Assembly (NCBI GenBank): GCA_015490055.1
Contig: WFYP01000020.1
Location: 1 to 15,085 of the forward strand
Direction of reading: 5' to 3'
DNA from: Nitratifractor sp.
GTDB lineage: Bacteria > Campylobacterota > Campylobacteria > Campylobacterales > Sulfurovaceae
DNA length: 15,085 bases
Below the pieces are notes generated by a model. That model saw only the letters and a list, made by a program, of their open reading frames with translations. It made no database searches and was not told the DNA's origin. Positions 6,579 to 13,946 of this stretch are shown in pieces (position 1 is the stretch's first letter; each line of letters begins with the position of its first letter). The position numbers and the translations under genes were made by a program.

Positions 6579-7343
6579 ATGCTTAAAACACTATTAACTA
6601 TATCTCTTCTATCAACAACAATATACGCAAAAGAGATAAATAAAGAGCAGTGCCAAAAGTTAGGCAACAGTTATATATTCTCTGGCGGAGAGTGTATAAA
6701 CTATGCTAAATTCGATGGCGAAAAGAGCGACAAACTTATAGTTTTAATCCACGGTGCATGGAAAGAAGGAGCAAACACCCTAGCAGTATATAAACCATAT
6801 GCCGAAAATATAAATATGGAAAGTGACATTACAACTATAGCAATAGCCCTACCCGGCTACTCTGGCTCTTCTACAAACCACTTAACGGCTCTTACACATA
6901 AAAAAGGAGAGGCACTAAAATTAGCAACCAGCAAAAAATATTTAGAGTTTTTATCATCTCTATTAAACGATTTAAAAAGCAAATTTAAAGCCAAAGAGTT
7001 AATAGTATCTGCCCACTCAGCAGGAGCAGCTGCAACTGCTAGCCTACTTGGCTACAAACCAAACTTAATAAACAAAGCCCAATTAGCAGGTGGTTTCTAT
7101 AAACTAAAATATAAAGACTCTATAACAGCTAACAAAGTAATAAACCAAATCCCAAAATCTACCCAAATAAACATAGTTTACGGAAGCAAAGATGGTATCT
7201 CTAAAGCAATTAATAGCAAAGAGTTTTACAAACTAGCAAAAAACAAAGGTTTAAAAGTCAAACTAATAAAAATAGAAGAAAACCACACAAACTTAGATAG
7301 AAGCGATACTGCAACAGAGGAGTTGTTAAAGTTGGCTAAGTAA
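6579..7343 (+). CDS. exported alpha/beta-hydrolase family protein
   Basis: A 254-residue protein with a cleavable-looking signal peptide (MLKTLLTISLLSTTIYA, then KE), so it is probably periplasmic. The alpha/beta hydrolase fold is shown by LIVLIHGAW around 53-61 (oxyanion HG), the nucleophile elbow AHSAG at 145-149 with Ser147, a likely acid in YGSKDG at Asp205, and a likely base His236 in ENHTNLD. The elbow has Ala where GHSxG is usual, which is tolerated in the fold. Cys25 and Cys39 near the mature N-terminus could form a disulphide. The substrate is unknown; esterase or peptidase-like activity is possible. It is monocistronic, and its stop lies one base from the stop of the convergent toxin gene, leaving no room for a terminator between them. 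Confidence 0.78.
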   Translation: MLKTLLTISLLSTTIYAKEINKEQCQKLGNSYIFSGGECINYAKFDGEKSDKLIVLIHGAWKEGANTLAVYKPYAENINMESDITTIAIALPGYSGSSTNHLTALTHKKGEALKLATSKKYLEFLSSLLNDLKSKFKAKELIVSAHSAGAAATASLLGYKPNLINKAQLAGGFYKLKYKDSITANKVINQIPKSTQINIVYGSKDGISKAINSKEFYKLAKNKGLKVKLIKIEENHTNLDRSDTATEELLKLAK

Positions 7344-7344
7344 T

Positions 7345-7635
7345 TTATCTATTTGTTAGATTTAAATTTATCCAAGATGGTTTACTGCGACACTCTAATA
7401 CAGCATACACTATGTTATCTTTAATTTTGTAATAGATAGAAAAAGGAAATCTTTTAGAAAGAAGTCTATAGAAACCGTTAATTTGAATATGTATTCCTGC
7501 ATATATATTAAGAGACTCTATATCTGTAAGGATTGCAGATAAAAAATAACTTCCCAATCCTTTACTTTGAGCTTCATAAAAATCTATCCCCTGTTTTATA
7601 TCCTCTTCAGCATCATCTAAAATTTCAATTTGCAA
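7345..7635 (-). CDS. RelE/ParE-family toxin
   Basis: A 96-residue protein of the RelE/ParE fold. It opens MQIEILDDAEEDIKQGIDFYE, the helical start typical of these toxins, and has the strand block FYRLLSKRFPFSIYYKI (RFP at 62-64, YY at 68-69) and a last strand VLECRSKPSWI with Arg83 and Pro86. Members either cut mRNA at the ribosome (RelE-like) or poison gyrase (ParE-like); which applies here cannot be told from sequence. The start is TTG, and the gene overlaps the end of the antitoxin by 11 bases, so translation is probably coupled and toxin output kept below antitoxin. Confidence 0.85.
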   Translation of the reverse strand: MQIEILDDAEEDIKQGIDFYEAQSKGLGSYFLSAILTDIESLNIYAGIHIQINGFYRLLSKRFPFSIYYKIKDNIVYAVLECRSKPSWINLNLTNR

Positions 7636-7843
7636 GTTTAGTTAGCCTCTCTTTTACATTTGAAAAACTATCAAATTTACTATTATTACTTTTTACACTA
7701 TTCTCTCTACTATCTAAAATATCTATATGCCAAGATGGTGTAAAACCAGCATTTTGGGCATTTTTAGATAAATCTTCCCATAACTCTTCTAGCATTAAAA
7801 ATTTTTCTGATATAGACAAATTAGTTAAGTTTCTTGCTTCCAT
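7625..7843 (-). CDS. addiction-module antitoxin (putative addiction module component family)
   Basis: A 72-residue acidic protein placed directly before the toxin. Its N-terminal helix (NLSISEKFLMLEELWEDLSKN) matches the small addiction-module component family that pairs with ParE/RelE toxins. The middle PSWHIDILDSRENSV and the C-terminal VKERLTKLAN also fit that family. AAGGAG (rc of 7850-7855) sits six bases before the ATG, much better than the site of the toxin's TTG, which agrees with antitoxin excess. Such antitoxins neutralise the toxin and often repress their own promoter. The palindromic repeat at about 7907-8040 lies upstream. Confidence 0.8.
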   Translation of the reverse strand: MEARNLTNLSISEKFLMLEELWEDLSKNAQNAGFTPSWHIDILDSRENSVKSNNSKFDSFSNVKERLTKLAN

Positions 7844-7889
7844 ACAGAACTCCTTATTTTAGATACCCTTCATTGCTATAGAATTAAGG

Positions 7890-7917
7890 AATTTACTTCC
7901 ATAAATTGTAGTAAATT
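7890..7917. promoter_or_regulatory. possible operator upstream of the antitoxin
   Basis: AATTTAC (7890-7896) and GTAAATT (7911-7917) form a 7 bp inverted repeat about 50-70 bases upstream of the antitoxin start. This is where a self-repressing antitoxin could bind. The right arm overlaps the edge of the dispersed repeat and the region is AT-rich, so chance is a fair alternative. Confidence 0.25.
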
Positions 7918-8040
7918 TAAAACTTACCATCGCCGTCATTCTGAGTGGAGCGAAGAATCTAACTCAAAAAGCCGAAATAAACACTTAGTTTTACAGCCGT
8001 TTAAACTAGATTCTTCGCATCCGCTCAGAATGACGGCATA
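7907..8040. repeat. well preserved copy (B) of a palindromic dispersed repeat
   Basis: The left arm 7932-7961 and right arm 8007-8037 are near-perfect inverted repeats: 14 bases (GCCGTCATTCTGAG), a 4-5 base variable step (TGGA versus CGGAT), then 12 bases (GCGAAGAATCTA). They enclose a 45 bp middle. The core recurs in degenerate form at 4360-4470. A transcript on either strand could form a long hairpin. The arms are far richer in G+C than their surroundings, suggesting foreign origin or maintained structure. From memory, similar TCATTCTGAG...GAAGAATCT palindromes occur in many unrelated bacterial genomes. Confidence 0.85.
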
Positions 8041-8127
8041 GCATAGTTTTCTAACATATTATATTACCGGTATAGAATCCTTAACTTAACAACATTAGAG
8101 GTGCCCTTAACTATTATAACATATTTA

Positions 8128-8496
8128 CTAATTAAACTCCAAATAAAAAGTAACACCCCAGATAACTGCAATAAATATAAAAGTTAATAGTACGCCAAAA
8201 GAGCCAATATCTTTTGCCTCTTTGGCTAATTGGTGGTAATCTTGGGTTACTAAATCTACTACTCTCTCGATTGCACTATTAAAGGCTTCGGCTATTAATA
8301 TTAGCCATGTAGAGAAAAATAGTACCATTTTAGATATTGTAGATAAATCTATAAATAGAAGTACTAAGCCAATAACAGCAATAACCACTAGCTGAGTCTT
8401 AAAAGATTTTTCGCTTTTAAGTACAGTTTTTGCACCCTCTAGGGCGGATGTAACATTTTTAAAGATACTAAATTTTGGCTTGTTTACGCTACTCAA
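8128..8496 (-). CDS. dgkA: diacylglycerol kinase DgkA
   Basis: A 122-residue inner-membrane enzyme that phosphorylates diacylglycerol to phosphatidic acid with ATP, recycling lipid released by envelope reactions. Three hydrophobic segments are visible at about 35-50, 56-72 and 98-118, after an amphipathic N-terminal helix. The family active-site block is EAFNSAIERVVDL at 70-82 with Glu70 and Glu77, followed by AKEAKDIGS at 91-99. The length equals that of E. coli DgkA. The start is TTG 8496, three bases after the guaA stop. GGGAG at the very end of guaA serves as ribosome binding site, so it is the last gene of the lipoprotein-nadB-guaA-dgkA operon. The region downstream contains the palindromic repeat B. 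Confidence 0.94.
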   Translation of the reverse strand: MSSVNKPKFSIFKNVTSALEGAKTVLKSEKSFKTQLVVIAVIGLVLLFIDLSTISKMVLFFSTWLILIAEAFNSAIERVVDLVTQDYHQLAKEAKDIGSFGVLLTFIFIAVIWGVTFYLEFN

Positions 8497-8499
8497 AGC

Positions 8500-10041
8500 T
8501 TACTCCCACTCGATTGTTGCAGGTGGCTTAGAGCTAATGTCGTAAACTACTCTGTTTATTCCATCTATCTCGTTAATAATACGGCGGCTAATTCCCTCTA
8601 GCACATCGTGTGGTACATGGGCAAATGTTGCTGTCATTCCATCTACACTCTCTACCATTCTAACACACACTGTATTATCGTATGTTCTATTATCGCCCAT
8701 AACGCCAACAGATTGTACATTTAAAAGCACTGTAAATGCTTGCCATACTTTTGTGTAATAGCCTGTTGCTCTAAGCTCTTCTTGCATAATTGCATCGCTC
8801 TCTCTAAGCAGTCTTAGTGCCTCTTCGTTTACTTCGCCCATTACTCTAATTGCTAAGCCAGGCCCTGGGAATGGGTGGCGCTCTATCATATGTTTTGGTA
8901 AGCCAAGCTCTAAACCTAGTTTTCTAACCTCATCTTTAAAAATCTCTCTTAGTGGTTCTACTAGCTCGAATGTCATCCAATCTGGCAAACCGCCAACATT
9001 GTGGTGAGATTTAATAGTTTTACTTGGCCCTTTAACAGATACTGATTCGATAACATCCGTATATAGTGTACCTTGTGCTAAGAAACTTACATCTGTATGT
9101 TTACTTGCCTCTTTATCGAAAACCTCTATAAACTTTTCGCCAATAATTTTACGCTTACGCTCTGGGTCTGTTACTCCAGATAGTGCACCTAAGAACTCCT
9201 CTTGTGCATTAATTGTAATTAGTGGAATATCTAGCAGTTTAAACATATCTTGCACTTGCTTAGCTTCATCTTTTCTAAGTAAGCCTTGATCTACAAATAC
9301 ACATACTAACTGCTCTTTTGGCAAAGCTTCGTTAAGCATAGCAGCAACTACTGAGCTATCTACCCCACCACTTACTCCACAAAGTACCTTTTTATCGCCA
9401 ACTTGCTTTCTAATTTCTTCTATTTTCTCTTTTGCGAAGCTTCCCATATTCCAAGTACTATCGCATCCACAAATATGTTTTGCAAAGTTTTTAAGCATTT
9501 TAGTACCCTCTACTGAGTGGTGCACCTCTGGGTGGAATTGGAATGCATAGATATTTTTATCTTCGTTTGCAATCGCTGCATATGGAGAGTTTTCGCTATC
9601 GCCAATTACGCTAAAGCCATCTGGTAGTTTCTCTGCTTTATCTCCGTGGCTCATCCATACTATTGAATCTTGTGCCACATCTTTAAAGATAGGTGCGTTT
9701 TCATCTATAATATGCAGTTTCGCTTTACCATACTCTTGATGGTCTGCTGCAACAACTTCTCCACCAAAGTGTTGAGTAATTAACTGCATTCCATAACATA
9801 TACCTAAAATTGGTAAGCCTAAATCCCAAATAGCATCGTCTGGTTTATAAGCATCTTCTGCATAAACAGATGCTGGTCCACCAGATAGGATAATCCCTTT
9901 AGGGCTTCTAGCCTTAATCGCCTCTATATCCTCTCTATATGGTACAACCTCTGTATATACTCCACTCTCCCTAAGTTTTCTTGCAATTAGCTGTGTATAT
10001 TGAGAGCCAAAATCTAAAACTACTATTGGTACATGTTTCAT
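8500..10041 (-). CDS. guaA: GMP synthase (glutamine-hydrolysing)
   Basis: A 513-residue cytosolic enzyme that makes GMP from XMP, ATP and glutamine, the last step of guanine nucleotide synthesis. The class I amidotransferase domain comes first, with DFGSQYTQLIAR at 10-21, nucleophile Cys82 in GICYGMQ, and His170/Glu172 in HPEVHHS. The ATP-pyrophosphatase domain has the PP-loop SGGVDSS at 224-230. The C-terminal dimerisation domain ends SKPPATIEWE, the standard GuaA terminus. The ATG lies one base after the nadB stop, with AAGGA overlapping the end of nadB, so the two are co-translated. dgkA follows after three bases. Confidence 0.98.
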   Translation of the reverse strand: MKHVPIVVLDFGSQYTQLIARKLRESGVYTEVVPYREDIEAIKARSPKGIILSGGPASVYAEDAYKPDDAIWDLGLPILGICYGMQLITQHFGGEVVAADHQEYGKAKLHIIDENAPIFKDVAQDSIVWMSHGDKAEKLPDGFSVIGDSENSPYAAIANEDKNIYAFQFHPEVHHSVEGTKMLKNFAKHICGCDSTWNMGSFAKEKIEEIRKQVGDKKVLCGVSGGVDSSVVAAMLNEALPKEQLVCVFVDQGLLRKDEAKQVQDMFKLLDIPLITINAQEEFLGALSGVTDPERKRKIIGEKFIEVFDKEASKHTDVSFLAQGTLYTDVIESVSVKGPSKTIKSHHNVGGLPDWMTFELVEPLREIFKDEVRKLGLELGLPKHMIERHPFPGPGLAIRVMGEVNEEALRLLRESDAIMQEELRATGYYTKVWQAFTVLLNVQSVGVMGDNRTYDNTVCVRMVESVDGMTATFAHVPHDVLEGISRRIINEIDGINRVVYDISSKPPATIEWE

Positions 10042-10042
10042 A

Positions 10043-11503
10043 TTAATCCTTATCTTTTTCTACATAGTGTGAGCCTAAAGACTCTTCGCGTCTAAGTGCT
10101 GCGTTTACTATTGCGGCTGCGGTATTTAGTCTAAGTTCTAAGAGTCTGCCTATTTTTTTACTTTTAGTGTCGTATATAAAGTTCTTCGCCTCAAGCAAGC
10201 CCTTTTTAGTACGAACAATACCTACATCATTCCACATAAATTGACGCAACTGCTCTTTATATTTTTTGTCGTTTTCTTCGTGCAGAAGTGTATCGTAATC
10301 TTTATCAAAATTAGGCTCAACTTCCCAGCAATTTTTATCATTTAGTATAGCTTTTGCACATCTTGCAGCAAATACAGCCCCCTCTAGCAAAGAGTTCGAA
10401 GCCAATCTGTTTGCCCCATGCACCCCTGTTCTTGCCGCCTCTCCTGCTACATACAAGCCTTTAATTCCCGGTACTCTACCATCTAAATCGCACTCTATAC
10501 CACCATTTGCATAGTGGAATGCTGGCGAAATCTCTACTCTATCTTTTGGTAAATTGTAGCCTATTGCTTCAAAAGTTTTTGTAATATTTGGGAAACGCTT
10601 TCTAAACCATTTTGATTCGAACATACTAAAGTCTAAGTAAACCTTTTTGCCTGTCTCTCTTTTATATAAAAAGATTGAGCGAGAAACAATATCTCTACTT
10701 GCCAACTCTCCACGCTCGTCGTAATCAAACAAGAACCTTTTGCCATCTTCATCTACTATCCAAGCTCCCTCTCCACGAAGAGCCTCAGTTAATAGTAGCT
10801 TTCTAGCATATGGCGTATTTACAAATACAGTTGGGTGAAACTGCATAAACTCCATATCTTTAAGCCCAATACCCTTTTCGGCACAAATTCCGTGAATATC
10901 AGCACTAACTGTTCTAGAGTTTGTATTGTAAAGATATAGCGAGCCAATTCCACCGCTTGCAATTACGACAGAGTTTGCATATAGAGTGTGTGGCACATAA
11001 TCTACCATAACTCTAACACCATAACATCTACCATTCTCTATAAGTAAATCGTAAACTAGAGTGTTCTTTTGCAATTTATGTGGATTTTGAGCCATTAAGT
11101 GCATATGCATATATCTACCAGTCGCATCACCACCTGCATGTAAAATACGCTCTGTAGAGTGTGCTGCCTCTTTTGTATATAGCAAATTTCCATTTTCATC
11201 GGTATCAAACTCCATACCATTTGCTACAAAATCTTCTCGTACAGCTAAAGAGTCACGAGATAGTACCTCTACAGCCTCTTTTAAGTTATGTTGAGAACCT
11301 GCATTTAATGTATCTTCTATATGAAATGGTATATCATCTTCATCCAAAGCTGTAACCATACCACCCTGTGCATAAAAGGTGTTGCACTCCCAAGGTATAT
11401 CTTTGCAAAGTACCAATACATCTTTATCTTTTGGTAATTTACTTGCCAAGTATAGACCAGCTATTCCTGCCCCAATTATTATAGTATCGTAATGTTTTGT
11501 CAT
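10043..11503 (-). CDS. nadB: L-aspartate oxidase NadB
   Basis: A 486-residue FAD enzyme that oxidises L-aspartate to iminoaspartate, the first step of de novo NAD synthesis. The dinucleotide-binding start IIIGAGIAGLYLA has GAGIAG at 11-16. Other succinate dehydrogenase/fumarate reductase-type flavoprotein motifs are NTFYAQGG at 41-48, HAGGDATG around 122-129, QFHPT at 221-225, EALRGEGA at 240-247, and GEAARTGVHGANRLASNS near residue 350. It is shorter at the C-terminus than E. coli NadB (540). The start at 11503 has GAGAGG six bases upstream and shares a base with the stop of the small lipoprotein ORF (TAATG). An ATG 21 bases upstream lacks a site. It leads directly into guaA. Confidence 0.96.
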   Translation of the reverse strand: MTKHYDTIIIGAGIAGLYLASKLPKDKDVLVLCKDIPWECNTFYAQGGMVTALDEDDIPFHIEDTLNAGSQHNLKEAVEVLSRDSLAVREDFVANGMEFDTDENGNLLYTKEAAHSTERILHAGGDATGRYMHMHLMAQNPHKLQKNTLVYDLLIENGRCYGVRVMVDYVPHTLYANSVVIASGGIGSLYLYNTNSRTVSADIHGICAEKGIGLKDMEFMQFHPTVFVNTPYARKLLLTEALRGEGAWIVDEDGKRFLFDYDERGELASRDIVSRSIFLYKRETGKKVYLDFSMFESKWFRKRFPNITKTFEAIGYNLPKDRVEISPAFHYANGGIECDLDGRVPGIKGLYVAGEAARTGVHGANRLASNSLLEGAVFAARCAKAILNDKNCWEVEPNFDKDYDTLLHEENDKKYKEQLRQFMWNDVGIVRTKKGLLEAKNFIYDTKSKKIGRLLELRLNTAAAIVNAALRREESLGSHYVEKDKD

Positions 11504-11655
11504 TATTTGCCTCTCTCTATCCATACCGGATTTGTTTTATATCCACATCCGCTAAAACTAAGGCTTAACAGTAAAGATGCTATAATCGCAATATGAAAAG
11601 AGCGAACGAAATTCTTAAAACCGTTAAGAGCAGACCATATTTTAAATCTATACAA
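11503..11655 (-). CDS. small LptM-like lipoprotein upstream of nadB (start uncertain)
   Basis: An open minus-strand frame ends in TAA at 11503-11505, overlapping the nadB ATG as TAATG. It encodes a hydrophobic stretch IAIIASLLLSLSFSGC followed by GYKTNPVWIERGK. SFSGC is a good lipobox (Cys codon 11545-11547), and a tiny mature part starting CGYK resembles the LptM/YifL class of small lipoproteins (CGxKGPLY in E. coli), which assist LptD assembly. The best start seen is TTG 11655 with AGGAG five bases upstream, giving 50 residues, but it lies inside the opposing DUF721 gene. A shorter form beginning near 11592 would need a rare ATT start. The lipobox and the stop/start coupling argue that the gene is real; the LptM assignment is tentative. 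Confidence 0.55.
   Translation of the reverse strand: MYRFKIWSALNGFKNFVRSFHIAIIASLLLSLSFSGCGYKTNPVWIERGK
11581..11586 (+). promoter_or_regulatory. -10 box of the DUF721/uvrC unit, very close to the start codon
   Basis: TATAAT ends only six bases before the ATG at 11593, and no ribosome binding site lies in between. Transcription starting the usual 6-7 bases after the box would begin at or next to the A of the ATG, giving a leaderless mRNA. The box also lies inside the divergent lipoprotein frame. Confidence 0.5.
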
Positions 11656-12048
11656 AAGCACTCCTGTTACAATAGATTGTTAGAATTTTTACCACCTAGA
11701 TTTCAAAAAGCTATTGCCTTTTTTTATATAAAAAACAATACACTTTTTGGTGCACTGTCGCATCCGGGCTTTAAAAATGAACTTAATTATAATAAAGATT
11801 TATTAAAAGAGTTATTAAAACAGATATCTAGCGTCGAGATAGAGTGTAAAGAGTTGTTCTATTGTGTAGAAAATATCGTATTTTTCACATCTAAACACCA
11901 CACCCCTCCTCCACTTATAGTAAGCACCTCTATACCAAAATATAGAGAGTTAGCAAAAGGTGAGTTTAAAATTTTAGCAAAAGATGAAGAGTTAGCATCT
12001 ATTTTTAGTAAAATTAAAAAGGATATAATAGCTAATGCACAAGATTGA
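11593..12048 (+). CDS. DUF721/DciA-like protein
   Basis: A 151-residue basic protein. The segment from about 25 to 80 (LLEFLPPRFQKAIAFFYIKNNTLFGALSHPGFKNELNYNKDLLKELL) has the DUF721 pattern: a helix, then a short sheet describing a nucleic-acid-binding surface, then a helix with LLKELL. DUF721 includes DciA, the ancestral loader of the replicative helicase DnaB. The match is by eye and the C-terminal half is unfamiliar, so DciA function is only a suggestion. It has no ribosome binding site (see the -10 box at 11581). It overlaps uvrC by 14 bases, so both are one transcript. The next possible in-frame start is TTG at residue 29, which would cut into the domain. Confidence 0.6.
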   Translation: MKRANEILKTVKSRPYFKSIQKHSCYNRLLEFLPPRFQKAIAFFYIKNNTLFGALSHPGFKNELNYNKDLLKELLKQISSVEIECKELFYCVENIVFFTSKHHTPPPLIVSTSIPKYRELAKGEFKILAKDEELASIFSKIKKDIIANAQD

Positions 12049-13846
12049 TGAAGTATTAAAGAGCTTACCAAAAGAGCCAGGGGTTTACCAATACTTCGAT
12101 GCAAATGGCAGGCTTTTATATGTTGGGAAAGCAAAAAACTTAAATAACAGAGTAAAAAGCTACTGGTTTCTAACCCCACCAATTCGCCCAAAACATCCGC
12201 AAGGCACAAGAATTGGCAAAATGCTAACACAAGCTGAGTTTTTAGACTATATAGTTGTAAACAGCGAAGAAGATGCCCTAATTTTAGAAAACTCTTTAAT
12301 AAAACAGTTAAAACCAAAATACAACATTCTACTGCGAGATGATAAAACATACCCCTATATTGTAGTAGATGAAAAAGCTGACTTTCCAAGGTTTGAAATT
12401 ACAAGACGCGTAATAAAGGGTGCAAAGTTAAAATATTATGGCCCATTCCCAAGCGGAGCAAAAGCTCTACTTGAATCGCTTTACGACTTCTACCCATTGG
12501 TGCAAAAAAAGAGTTGTCTAAATGGAGTAAAGGCTTGCCTATTTTACGAAATTGGCAAATGCCTAGCCCCCTGCGAAGGTAGAGTTAGTAAAGAAGATTA
12601 TGCCAAAATAGTACAAGAGGCAAAAAAGGCTATCGTAAATAGAAAAGTGTTAATAGAAAAAATGCAAGAGCGTATGATGTTTTTAGCCGAAAACGAACGC
12701 TTTGAAGAGGCAAGCAAAGTACGCGATAAAATGCTAGCTATTGAGTCTTTGCAAATTAAATCGGGTATAGACTTTGCAAGCCGAGCAAATTATGATATTT
12801 TTGCCATAGAGCAAGGCAAAAACAGAGGTGTTGTAGTAAAGATATTTATGCGAGATGGCAAGATAATATCTTCTACACACAGCTACTTTAGAAATACCGA
12901 AATATTTGATACAAACGAAGCATATAAACAGGTAATTCTATCGCACTACAAAAACTTAACAGGCATAGAGAGTAAAACCATAATAGTAGCTAGCGATTTT
13001 GAAGATTTAGAAAGCACCCAGCAGACAATTAGCACCATATTAAGCCAAAATATTAAAATTGAACACCCAAAAAGTGGCAATAAAGCAAAGCTTGCACAAC
13101 TAGCCTTGCTAAATGCTAATGAACTGCTAAAACAAGAGAAAAACGATAGTAAAATAGAGTTAGAAATCAAAGAGTTACTAAGCCTAGAGCGTGCACCATA
13201 CAGAATAGAGACTTTTGATAACTCGCATATGATGGGGCAAGCAACAGTTGGGGCAATGGTAGTTTGGGATGATGGCACTTGGGATAAAACAAGCTACCGC
13301 CAATACGAACTGCAAGCCAAAGATGAATACGCCCAAATGAAAGAGACCCTAACAAGAAGAGTCGAAAGCTTTGCTAAAAACTCACCACCAGACCTTTGGG
13401 TAATAGATGGCGGTGCAACTTTACTAAAACTAGCAGTCGAAATTTTAAATAAAAACCGAGTAAATTTAGATGTAATAGCCATTGCAAAAGAGAAGCTAGA
13501 TGCCAAAGTCCATAGAGCAAAAGGTGCAGCAAAAGATATAATTTATACACAAAATGGCGAAGTATTTGATTTAAAACCAACAGATAAACGACTAATTTTT
13601 ATACAAAGATTAAGAGACGAAGCTCATAGATTTGCTATTACATATCACAAGAAAAAGAAGCGAAAAGAGGATATGAAAATATCACTTTATGAGGTTAAAG
13701 GAATAGGCAAGGCAACTTTACAAAAATTATTAAACTACTTCGGTACTTTCGAAGAAGTTGAAAAAGCAAGCTTTGAAGAAATAGAAAAAATAACCAATAA
13801 AAAAGTCGCAAATTCATTAAAAAACGCAAATATTATAGAAAAATGA
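12035..13846 (+). CDS. uvrC: excinuclease ABC subunit C
   Basis: A 603-residue nuclease that makes both incisions in UvrABC nucleotide excision repair; E. coli UvrC has 610. The N-terminal GIY-YIG nuclease is at about 13-95 (GVYQYF at 16-21, LLYVGKAKNL at 27-36, Arg39), which cuts 3' of the lesion. Four cysteines (161, 168, 176, 180) form the metal-binding patch. The UVR motif that binds UvrB lies around 205-240. The RNase H-like 5' nuclease has IETFDNSH and VIDGG, and a helix-hairpin-helix region closes the protein (VKGIGKATLQKLLNYFGTF). The ATG overlaps the DUF721 gene by 14 bases, with AAAGG at 12018-12022 at rather long spacing. No clear terminator follows. Confidence 0.98.
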   Translation: MHKIDEVLKSLPKEPGVYQYFDANGRLLYVGKAKNLNNRVKSYWFLTPPIRPKHPQGTRIGKMLTQAEFLDYIVVNSEEDALILENSLIKQLKPKYNILLRDDKTYPYIVVDEKADFPRFEITRRVIKGAKLKYYGPFPSGAKALLESLYDFYPLVQKKSCLNGVKACLFYEIGKCLAPCEGRVSKEDYAKIVQEAKKAIVNRKVLIEKMQERMMFLAENERFEEASKVRDKMLAIESLQIKSGIDFASRANYDIFAIEQGKNRGVVVKIFMRDGKIISSTHSYFRNTEIFDTNEAYKQVILSHYKNLTGIESKTIIVASDFEDLESTQQTISTILSQNIKIEHPKSGNKAKLAQLALLNANELLKQEKNDSKIELEIKELLSLERAPYRIETFDNSHMMGQATVGAMVVWDDGTWDKTSYRQYELQAKDEYAQMKETLTRRVESFAKNSPPDLWVIDGGATLLKLAVEILNKNRVNLDVIAIAKEKLDAKVHRAKGAAKDIIYTQNGEVFDLKPTDKRLIFIQRLRDEAHRFAITYHKKKKRKEDMKISLYEVKGIGKATLQKLLNYFGTFEEVEKASFEEIEKITNKKVANSLKNANIIEK

Positions 13847-13873
13847 AATATTAAACCATATTTTAAAGAGTAA

Positions 13874-13930
13874 TATAATAATATATGTATAAATATTACC
13901 ATAATATATTTGGTTACCTATAAAATAACC
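13874..13930 (+). promoter_or_regulatory. candidate promoter and small palindromes before the acidic protein gene
   Basis: TATAAT lies at 13874-13879, about 70 bases before the ATG at 13947. Between them are two short inverted repeats: ATATTA/TAATAT around CCA (13893-13907) and GGTTA/TAACC (13912-13916 and 13926-13930). These could be operator sites, but the region is very AT-rich and the first could arise by chance. Confidence 0.3.
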
Positions 13931-13946
13931 TGAAAAAAGGATAAAA

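Noticed and set aside
7907..8040. CRISPR array or Rho-independent terminator as an explanation for the palindrome
   Set aside because: There are only two inverted arms and no series of evenly spaced direct repeats, and no U-run follows the hairpin on either strand. The related copy at 4360-4470 favours a dispersed repeat.
12024..12029. TATAAT just before the uvrC start as a second promoter
   Set aside because: It lies inside the DUF721 coding sequence only five bases from the uvrC ATG; in such AT-rich DNA a chance match is likely and coupling to the upstream gene explains expression.
11859..12389. 176-codon minus-strand frame
   Set aside because: It is antisense across the DUF721/uvrC junction, has no plausible start signal and no recognisable domain.
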